Assembly (NCBI GenBank): GCA_020692205.1
Contig: JAIMKV010000041.1
Coordinates: 1 to 43,210 of the forward strand
Source: Myxosarcina sp. GA_180221_E-2-1-MAG-40_15
GTDB lineage: Bacteria > Cyanobacteriota > Cyanobacteriia > Cyanobacteriales > Xenococcaceae
Direction: 5' to 3'
Length of the DNA stretch: 43,210 nucleotides
The notes under the pieces were generated by a model, which saw only the letters and a list, made by a program, of their open reading frames with translations, was not told where the DNA came from and searched no databases. Shown one piece after another: positions 35,445-43,210 of this stretch (positions within the stretch are counted from its first letter, which is position 1; each line of letters opens with the position of its first letter). The position numbers were made by a program, and so were the translations under genes.

Positions 35445-35627
35445 CAATGGTTCGGACAGTTTTATTAACGAACTTGTAAGCCTTACAGGACAATAGTTAT
35501 CAAAATTTGGCTTTTTTCTCAAGTTAGCTATAAAGCTAACTTTGATTAAATTAAGTTTGCTGATGATAAATGCGAATTCTCTAGGCTTTCAGTCTTGGAA
35601 ATTATTCAAATTTTGTCCGAACCATTG
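35445..35627. mobile_element. 183-bp MITE-like element
   Basis: Terminal inverted repeats CAATGGTTCGGACA (35445-35458) and TGTCCGAACCATTG (35614-35627) match at 14 of 14. Both ends are flanked by the same hexamer AATCAT (35439-35444 and 35628-35633), as expected of a target-site duplication. The inside is non-coding and holds a 9-bp hairpin (AAGTTAGCT 35521-35529 with AGCTAACTT 35534-35542). It inserted directly behind the terminator of the TPR gene and 20 bp from the ftsH stop. The parent transposase family is not identified. Confidence 0.8.
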
Positions 35628-35647
35628 AATCATTAAACTAACTTAAA

Positions 35648-37543
35648 CTAGATTTGAGGCACAAATCTTTCCTTGTCTGGTACTTCAGCATATTCAGAGA
35701 CAATCTGCTTTAATTCTTCGCCATCAATAGTTTCTTTCTCAATTAACAGGTCAACTAGGCGGTCAATCACTTCACGGTTTTCTCTAACAATTTTACGCGC
35801 CAATTGATGACCATGTTCAGCAATTTGACGTACCTGATCATCAATGCGAGAAGCAACTTCTTCAGAATATTCAGCACGAGAGGTCAAGCCTGCACCGAGG
35901 AATACCTGACCACCTTGTCCACCCAAAGCAATAGGACCAAGATCGCTCATTCCGTAAAGAGTAACCATTTGTCTTGCCATTTCGGTGACTTGCTGTAAGT
36001 CTCCACCTGCACCAGTAGTAACTTCATCATTACCAAAGATTTCTTCTTCGGCGGCGCGACCACCCATCGCACCAGCGATTCTTGCCATCAGCTGAGAACG
36101 GCTAATCAAACCTTGTTCTTCATTGGGAATAAACCAGGTCAGACCTTGAGCTTGTCCGCGAGGAATTAGAGTAACTTTCTGAACTGGATCGTGGTCTTTG
36201 ACTAATGTACCAACGATCGCATGACCAATTTCGTGATATGCAATTAATCTCTTACTTTTACCATCGGTTAGAGGAGTACCCTCCATTCCAGCTACAACCC
36301 GATCTACTGCGTCATCTATCTCATGAATGGTAATCGCTTCTTTACGTCTTCTAGCAGTTAAAATAGCTGCCTCGTTAAGCAAGTTAGCTAAATCTGCACC
36401 AGAGAATCCAGGCGTACGACGGGCAACTGCATCTAAAGATACTTCAGGAGCAATTTTTTTATTGCGAGAGTGAACTTCGAGGATTTCTAGGCGACCCTTA
36501 ATGTCAGGGTTATCTACCATCACTTGGCGGTCAAAACGTCCAGGACGCATTAGCGCGGAGTCCAAAACATCAGCACGGTTAGTAGCAGCGATAATAATAA
36601 TTCCTGTATTACCTTCAAAACCATCCATTTCGGTCAGCAGTTGGTTGAGAGTTTGTTCCCTTTCATCATTACCGCCACCAATACCAGCACCTCGCTGACG
36701 ACCCACTGCATCAATCTCGTCGATAAAGATTAGACAGGGAGCGTTTTCTTTGGCTTTTTTAAATAAATCACGGACGCGGGATGCACCGACACCAACGAAC
36801 ATTTCGACAAATTCAGAACCTGAAATACTGAAGAAAGGTACACCAGCTTCACCAGCGATCGCTTTGGCAAGTAAAGTTTTACCAGTTCCAGGAGGTCCAA
36901 CTAACAATACACCCTTAGGAATTTTTGCTCCGACTGCCGTAAATCTTTCAGGCTGCTTGAGGAAAGTTACAACTTCCTGTAGTTCTTCTTTAGCTTCGTC
37001 AATACCGGCAACATCATCGAACATGATGCCTGTTTTGGCTTCCATTTGGAACTTGGCTTTAGATTTACCAAAGCTCATTGCTTGACCAGGACCACCAGGC
37101 ATATTATTAGAACGGCGGAATAAGAAAAATAATGCTCCAATTAAAATTACAGGGAAAATCAAATTACCTAAGAGTCCCCAAACTGCTCCTTCGTTACCAG
37201 CAGGATGATAGTCGAAGTTAACGTCAGCATCACGCAATTTGGCGATCAGTTCAGGTGAGTTGGCAGGTAAATCGACTCTGAGCTTTTGGAGGCGATTGTC
37301 TAATTCTGGATCGATCGCCTGAACAATTGCGGTTCTGCCATTTTCGTATAATTCTACGGAAGTAACTCTGTCGGAATTGAGGTAGTCTAAAAAACGACCA
37401 TAGGTCATGCGAGTACTAGCTGTATTGCCACTTAGGCTATTACTAGCAGTAGTCGCTGAAAAAGTTCCTTGCCACAGGAAAAAGCCCACTACCAGTAAAG
37501 GTAATGTCCAAAGTAATACGATTCTCCAGGAAAAATTCTTCAT
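35648..37543 (-). CDS. ftsH: ATP-dependent zinc metalloprotease FtsH (FtsH2-like)
   Basis: 631 residues. Two membrane spans (about 8-26 and 122-142) bracket a lumenal/periplasmic domain. AAA module: Walker A GPPGTGKT (216-223), Walker B LIFIDE (271-276), pore motif around FVEMFVGVG, second region of homology ending RPGRFDR (333-339). Zinc motif HEIGH at 437-441. The N-terminus ([22 protein letters not shown]) and tail ([11 protein letters not shown]) are very close to what I recall of Synechocystis Slr0228 (FtsH2), which with FtsH3 degrades photodamaged D1 in photosystem II repair. The paralogue assignment is by recall, not alignment. Minus strand, with ~690 bp upstream free of genes. Confidence 0.95.
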   Translation of the reverse strand: MKNFSWRIVLLWTLPLLVVGFFLWQGTFSATTASNSLSGNTASTRMTYGRFLDYLNSDRVTSVELYENGRTAIVQAIDPELDNRLQKLRVDLPANSPELIAKLRDADVNFDYHPAGNEGAVWGLLGNLIFPVILIGALFFLFRRSNNMPGGPGQAMSFGKSKAKFQMEAKTGIMFDDVAGIDEAKEELQEVVTFLKQPERFTAVGAKIPKGVLLVGPPGTGKTLLAKAIAGEAGVPFFSISGSEFVEMFVGVGASRVRDLFKKAKENAPCLIFIDEIDAVGRQRGAGIGGGNDEREQTLNQLLTEMDGFEGNTGIIIIAATNRADVLDSALMRPGRFDRQVMVDNPDIKGRLEILEVHSRNKKIAPEVSLDAVARRTPGFSGADLANLLNEAAILTARRRKEAITIHEIDDAVDRVVAGMEGTPLTDGKSKRLIAYHEIGHAIVGTLVKDHDPVQKVTLIPRGQAQGLTWFIPNEEQGLISRSQLMARIAGAMGGRAAEEEIFGNDEVTTGAGGDLQQVTEMARQMVTLYGMSDLGPIALGGQGGQVFLGAGLTSRAEYSEEVASRIDDQVRQIAEHGHQLARKIVRENREVIDRLVDLLIEKETIDGEELKQIVSEYAEVPDKERFVPQI

Positions 37544-38112
37544 AGGGTAAGTTTTGGTTGAAATTAAATATTTATTAGCTTATTTTTTGTCTGCTTTATG
37601 CATTGACTCATGCTTCGTGTCGTCTCCACTGCAAAAGGAAAAAGTAATTTGTGACTAAAAGCCTGAGTAAATAATTCACTTAACACATTAAGTGTACAAA
37701 TATATCAGGTTCTTTCCTTGCATCTATTTGCTTAGCAGGCATTACATATTTTTCAATACGAGTGAAAAATAAATTCTAATTTTAGGTACTGCAAGCTATT
37801 AAACGCCATTTTGGTCAAGTTTCTTTTCTTTATATTATCTCTAGCTTAACTAAATTTAACGTAATTCTCATTTTTATGGCAATATATTTGACATAAAGTG
37901 CTTTTCAGGTGGGAACAGTTACTTATAGATGAAGCAGTATCAATAGTTTTATGTTTAAATCAGCTAAAAAGTAGCTAGAATGTCAACGATTTTCGATAAC
38001 TATAATATTACAAACGTATCAACTCTTTTCCGGGTTCATTCTTAGATTCATTCAAATGAGAGAGTTTACTTGTGTTTAACTGAAAATAGAAGTTTCCTCT
38101 ATTAATACAATA
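37544..38112. other. Long gene-free region upstream of ftsH
   Basis: About 570 bp of AT-rich sequence up to the petH terminator. It holds the ftsH promoter and perhaps a long 5' leader. Only frames under ~25 codons are present and none is recognisable. I see no repeat or clear RNA fold. Confidence 0.4.
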
Positions 38113-38150
38113 AAAGCGTCTGCCAGGATAATATATTTGGCAGACGCTTT
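38108..38150 (-). terminator. Terminator of petH
   Basis: AAAGCGTCTGCCA (38113-38125) and TGGCAGACGCTTT (38138-38150) are a 13-bp perfect stem. On the minus strand it is followed by a short T tract (TTTTATTG). It lies 85 bp after the petH stop. Confidence 0.75.
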
Positions 38151-38234
38151 GCAAAGTCAGCTTTTTGCTTTAAGTTTTCTTCAGCCAGAAAAACAATCCA
38201 TTGCACACGATCGCCTAAATTAAGAAACTTTACC

Positions 38235-40083
<1,849 letters not shown>

Positions 40084-41082
40084 ATGACCGCCGATTTAGA
40101 CCGAGTGGTGCTTATCGGAGTAGCAGGAGACTCCGGATGTGGCAAGTCAACCTTTCTTCGCCGTCTAACCGACTTATTTGGTGAAGAGTTTATGACCGTA
40201 ATTTGTCTTGATGATTATCATAGTCTTGATCGTAAAGGCAGAAAAGCAGCAGGTGTTACAGCTTTAAATCCTCAAGCGAATAATTTTGACCTGATGTATG
40301 AGCAAATTAAGTCTCTCAAAGAAGGTAATGCGATCGACAAGCCAATTTATAATCACGAAACTGGTGAACTCGATCCTCCTGAAAAAGTTTATCCTAATAA
40401 GGTAATTGTCATTGAAGGACTACACCCGCTTTATGATGAAAGAGTCCGCGAACTAATAGATTTCAGCGTTTATTTAGACATTAGCGACGAAGTTAAAATC
40501 CAGTGGAAAATCCAGCGTGATATGGCTGAAAGGGGTCATACTTACGAAGATATTCTGGCTTCGATCAAAGCTCGCGAACCCGACTTTAAAGCCTACATTG
40601 AAGTTCAAAGAGAGTTTGCTGATGTTGTAATTCAAGTGTTGCCAACTCAGTTAGTTCAAGATAAAGACAGTGATCTTTTGAGAGTTCGTCTGATTCAGAA
40701 AGAAGGCGTAGAAAACTTTGATACAGTCTATCTCTTTGACGAAGGATCGACTATTGACTGGCGACCTTGCGGACGTAAGCTTACTTGTGCTTATCCTGGT
40801 ATTAAAATGTACTATGGTCCTGATAACTTCTACAACAATGAAGTATCTATCTTGGAAGTAGATGGTCAATTTGACAACCTCGAAGAAATGATTTACATCG
40901 AGAGTCATCTGAGCAATACTAGCACAGGTCACTATGGTGAAATGACTGAATTATTGCTGAAGCATAAAGACTATCCTGGTTCTAACAATGGAACTGGGTT
41001 ATTCCAAGTATTAGTCGGCTTAAAGATGCGTGAAACGTATGAAAAGCTAACTGCTAAAATAGCGCAGCCAGCCAAAATATAG
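40084..41082 (+). CDS. prk: Phosphoribulokinase
   Basis: 332 residues. Calvin-cycle enzyme that phosphorylates ribulose 5-phosphate to RuBP. P-loop GDSGCGKS at 15-22. The redox pair is C19 (inside the P-loop) and C41 (VICLDDYHS), and the second, C-terminal pair is in RPCGRKLTCAYPG. Both pairs are present, so thioredoxin control and CP12/GAPDH binding are expected. EGLHPLYDERVRELIDFSVYLDI and KIQRDMAERGHTYEDIL hold substrate residues. ATG at 40084 follows AGAGGAATTTT. A terminator follows at 41133. Its partner Gap2 is 10 kb away in this window. Confidence 0.97.
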   Translation: MTADLDRVVLIGVAGDSGCGKSTFLRRLTDLFGEEFMTVICLDDYHSLDRKGRKAAGVTALNPQANNFDLMYEQIKSLKEGNAIDKPIYNHETGELDPPEKVYPNKVIVIEGLHPLYDERVRELIDFSVYLDISDEVKIQWKIQRDMAERGHTYEDILASIKAREPDFKAYIEVQREFADVVIQVLPTQLVQDKDSDLLRVRLIQKEGVENFDTVYLFDEGSTIDWRPCGRKLTCAYPGIKMYYGPDNFYNNEVSILEVDGQFDNLEEMIYIESHLSNTSTGHYGEMTELLLKHKDYPGSNNGTGLFQVLVGLKMRETYEKLTAKIAQPAKI

Positions 41083-41132
41083 ATTTTAGATCTCAATAGT
41101 TAGATTAAATTGATTTGATAACTATGTTGCTA

Positions 41133-41171
41133 AGTCGTGCAATATCTATTATGGATATTCACGGCTTTTTG
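41133..41171 (+). terminator. Terminator of prk
   Basis: AGTCGTG-C-AATATC (41133-41146) pairs with GATATTCACGGCT (41154-41166) with one bulged C and one G-T pair, followed by TTTTT. About 50 bp after the stop codon. Confidence 0.7.
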
Positions 41172-41317
41172 CTTTTTCATTCAAGCTTGAAGTAATCTGA
41201 GGGATAAACGACTGAGTAGGGTGAATATAATTCTCAAGACATAAAAACAATCTCCATTTTAGAGTTACGAGAGACGCAAATCTATATTCAGTGGGAAGTT
41301 TTTTCTGGTTAATTTAG

Positions 41318-41443
41318 TCAAAATTTAGAACAGAAACATTAAAATGGGTAACTGATGGAGAAATTCAAGATGTAGCGAATATGTTGCCCAAAGATGTACA
41401 AAAGTTTTGGCCTAAGTCTGTAGTGGCTCAATTGAATCAGTAA
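41318..41443 (+). pseudogene. Remnant of a DUF2267-like gene (C-terminal part)
   Basis: A 41-residue open stretch after an in-frame TAG, with no start codon near its head. It reads ETLKWVTDGEIQDVANMLPK and then DVQKFWPKSVVAQLNQ up to TAA. The pattern L-x3-(T/S)-x-GE-x2-DV-x3-LP-x(4)-W resembles the last repeat of DUF2267 proteins as I remember them. No matching N-terminal sequence lies upstream, so it looks like a decayed gene. The rest of the region 41083-41501 is spacer and the prk terminator, with a half copy of GTAGGGTG at 41218. Confidence 0.4.
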
Positions 41444-41501
41444 TATTATATAGGCGATCGCTATTTAAATAGAGATCGCCATAGTAGAGTAGTCTTAAAA
41501 A

Positions 41502-42845
41502 TTAAACTGAACCTGAAGACAAACTTAAAGAGGGTAAAAAGCTAACTATCTGAGGAAAAATAACAATTAAAGTTAAAACCAAAAGCTGTAGCAAAATAAA
41601 CGGGATTGCCCCGCGATAAATATCTGTGGTTTTTAGCTCTGGTGGTGCAACTCCTCGTAAGTAAAACAGGGCAAAACCAAAGGGAGGAGTCAAAAAGGAA
41701 GTTTGTAAATTAGCTCCAATTATTACACCGTACCAAATCAAATTTAATCCTAGTTGTTGAGCCACGGGAGCAAAAATCGGAACTATAATAAAGGCAATTT
41801 CAAAGAAATCAATAAAGAAACCCAACAAAAAAATCACCAGCATATTAACTAACAAAAAGCCGATTTTCCCCCCAGGCAAATTGACTAGCAAGTTTTCCAT
41901 AAACCTGTCTCCTCCCAAGCCTCGAAACACCAGACTAAACGCCGTTGAACCAATGAGAATAAACATGACCATGGTAGTAATGCGCATGGTTGCATCACAC
42001 ACTTCTCGCAACGCTGCCCAGTTCAATTGGCGATTGATGGCTGCTAGAATTATCGCCCCTAACGAACCTAATGCACCTGCTTCTGTTGGAGTAGCAATAC
42101 CGAGGAAAATACTGCCTAATACCAACACAATTAATGCAAGTGGTGGTAGCATTACAGTCACTACTCGGATCAATAAATTTTTGCCCCCAATTCTGAGGTT
42201 GACAGGTAAAGCAGGGGCAACTTCAGGCTTGAGATAAGCCACTATCAAAACATAAAGGGCAAAAGCGATCGCCATCATTAATCCAGGAATCAAGGAGCCA
42301 AGAAACAGATCGCCGACGGGAATACCTAACTGATCGCCTAAGACTACCAGTACCACACTAGGTGGAATAATCTGTCCTAAAGTACCAGAAGCGATGATCA
42401 CCCCCGCAGCCAATTCCTTGCTATAGCCATAGCGCAGCATAATTGGTAAAGAAATTAAGCCCATCGCCACTACGGTTGCAGCTATCACCCCCGTAGAAGC
42501 TGCCAACAATGCCCCGACAATCACCACTGCTAAAGCCAAACCGCCTCTGACTCTGCCGAAGAGGATACCCATAGTTTCTAATAACTTCTCTGCGATCCCC
42601 GTTTTTTCTAGCATCGAACCGAGAAAAATAAAGTAGGGAATAGCTAGCAAGGTATAATTAGCCATAATGCCAAAGATACGGCTTGGCATTGCATTAAAAA
42701 AACTCAAGCTAAATTCTCCTACTGCTGTGCCAATTAAGGCAAAAAGAATTGCTACCCCTCCTAGTGAAAAAGCTACAGGAAAGCCAATGGACAATAAGAT
42801 TAATGCACCTGCGAACATTGCTATGCTTAACCAGTCATAATTCAT
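41502..42845 (-). CDS. dctM: TRAP transporter large permease subunit
   Basis: 447 residues with about 12-13 membrane spans. TRAP transporters import organic acids with a periplasmic binding protein, driven by ion gradients. Family features: PVAFSLGGVAILFALIG at the start, AIPYFIFLGSMLEKTGIAEKLLETMGILFGRVRGGLALAVV, GASTG/VIAATVVAMGLISLPIMLRYGYSKELAAGVIIASGTLGQIIPPSVVLVVLGDQ, and ATPTEAGALGSLGAIILA in the second half. A long variant of DctM (COG4664-like by recall), common in cyanobacteria. Its ATG overlaps the stop of the small subunit (ATGA), showing translational coupling. No binding protein is in view; substrate unknown. Confidence 0.93.
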   Translation of the reverse strand: MNYDWLSIAMFAGALILLSIGFPVAFSLGGVAILFALIGTAVGEFSLSFFNAMPSRIFGIMANYTLLAIPYFIFLGSMLEKTGIAEKLLETMGILFGRVRGGLALAVVIVGALLAASTGVIAATVVAMGLISLPIMLRYGYSKELAAGVIIASGTLGQIIPPSVVLVVLGDQLGIPVGDLFLGSLIPGLMMAIAFALYVLIVAYLKPEVAPALPVNLRIGGKNLLIRVVTVMLPPLALIVLVLGSIFLGIATPTEAGALGSLGAIILAAINRQLNWAALREVCDATMRITTMVMFILIGSTAFSLVFRGLGGDRFMENLLVNLPGGKIGFLLVNMLVIFLLGFFIDFFEIAFIIVPIFAPVAQQLGLNLIWYGVIIGANLQTSFLTPPFGFALFYLRGVAPPELKTTDIYRGAIPFILLQLLVLTLIVIFPQIVSFLPSLSLSSGSV

Positions 42846-43195
42846 TGGCTTTCCTCACGACTAAGATAAATATTCCAGTTTTTAATTACTTCGGAGATTG
42901 CCTGTAAGATTAATAAAATAAAAGCAATAATAATCGCCAACTTGATTGGATATCGTGGTAAACCACCAGGATCGGGAGACATTTCCCGTATTTTCCAAGA
43001 ATTAACTACTGTTCCCCAAGAATAATAAATAAGTAGACTGCTAAAGGGAATTAAAAATAAAAGATTACCTAAAATATTAGCTAGAGCTTTGCGGCGACGA
43101 CTCCAGCCTTTATAAAAAATATCGACTCGAACATGTTCGTTATATTTAAGGGCGTAGGCAGCACCGAATAAAAAGACTACCTCTCGGAATTGGGG
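42842..43195 (-). CDS. dctQ: TRAP transporter small permease subunit, 5' end missing or broken
   Basis: 117 codons, ending in a TGA that overlaps the dctM start. The sequence is a good DctQ: VVFLFGAAYALKYNEHVRVDIFYKGWSRRRKA (the conserved Y-x-L-x3-EHVRVD motif), a second span NLLFLIPFSSLLIYYSWGT, then SPDPGGLPRYPIKLAIIIAFILLILQAISEVIK. Two or more N-terminal spans of the family are missing. Going upstream, the frame meets an in-frame TGA at 43198-43196 inside GGGGTCAGAGCCTGCCCC, which does not look like dctQ coding sequence. Either the gene is interrupted there or the window ends in foreign sequence. Confidence 0.8.
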   Translation of the reverse strand, partial: PQFREVVFLFGAAYALKYNEHVRVDIFYKGWSRRRKALANILGNLLFLIPFSSLLIYYSWGTVVNSWKIREMSPDPGGLPRYPIKLAIIIAFILLILQAISEVIKNWNIYLSREESQ

Positions 43196-43210
43196 TCAGA
43201 GCCTGCCCCT

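Noticed and set aside
41881-42237. 118-codon plus-strand frame inside dctM.
   Set aside because: Antisense shadow of a confidently identified gene.

Overview
The window is cyanobacterial chromosome. Evidence for this is phosphoribulokinase, Gap2-type GAPDH, ferredoxin-NADP reductase with a phycobilisome-linker domain, an FtsH2-like protease, LdpA, a Ycf45-like R3H/AAA protein, GuaB3, and many copies of the octamer GCGATCGC (HIP1). The DNA is AT-rich with long, AT-rich intergenic stretches. I cannot assign a genus from sequence alone. Nearly everything is housekeeping or photosynthetic core; the accessory signals sit at the two edges and in a few intergenic repeats.

Layout. 1-1304: right end of an integrated element, with a tyrosine recombinase running off the left edge next to the displaced 3' end of a tRNA gene. 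1599-8647: oligopeptidase A, a small membrane protein, then the minus-strand run lysA, cdaA, uppS (lysine/DAP synthesis, c-di-AMP synthesis, undecaprenyl-PP synthesis), and a rimI-like gene on the plus strand. 8764-16538: clpC with a clear terminator, a SIMPL-domain secreted protein, a TPR protein with five exact 46-residue repeats, murJ and guaB3. 16649-16761: a small interspersed repeat. 16779-20434: R3H/AAA protein, ldpA and a vWA protein, all minus. 20700-24976: small membrane protein, an orphan ABC-2 permease, mannose-1-phosphate guanylyltransferase, a secreted pentapeptide protein and a Uma2 nuclease-fold protein. 25114-28093: ybaB, murB, murC (minus), divergent from gap2 (28606). 30015-31394: three poorly known genes. 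31957-35384: nrdB preceded by an NrdR-like box, then a large TPR protein. 35445-35627: a MITE-like element between the TPR protein and ftsH. 35648-41082: ftsH, petH, prk. 41318-43195: a DUF2267-like remnant, then a TRAP transporter large permease and the 3' part of its small permease, whose frame breaks near the right window edge.

How the genes fit together. uppS, murJ, murC and murB are four steps of the cell-wall lipid II pathway; lysA shares the DAP branch with peptidoglycan synthesis and cdaA makes the second messenger tied to wall and osmotic control. gap2 and prk are the two Calvin-cycle enzymes that are jointly controlled through CP12 and thioredoxin (CP12 itself is not here). petH supplies the NADPH they use, and ftsH is of the type used in photosystem II repair.

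I found no convincing new multi-gene system. The best non-standard signals are the 183-bp MITE-like element with 14-bp terminal inverted repeats and a 6-bp direct duplication, the integrase/tRNA junction with its 8-bp repeats, two long intergenic palindromes, and the broken dctQ at the right edge.
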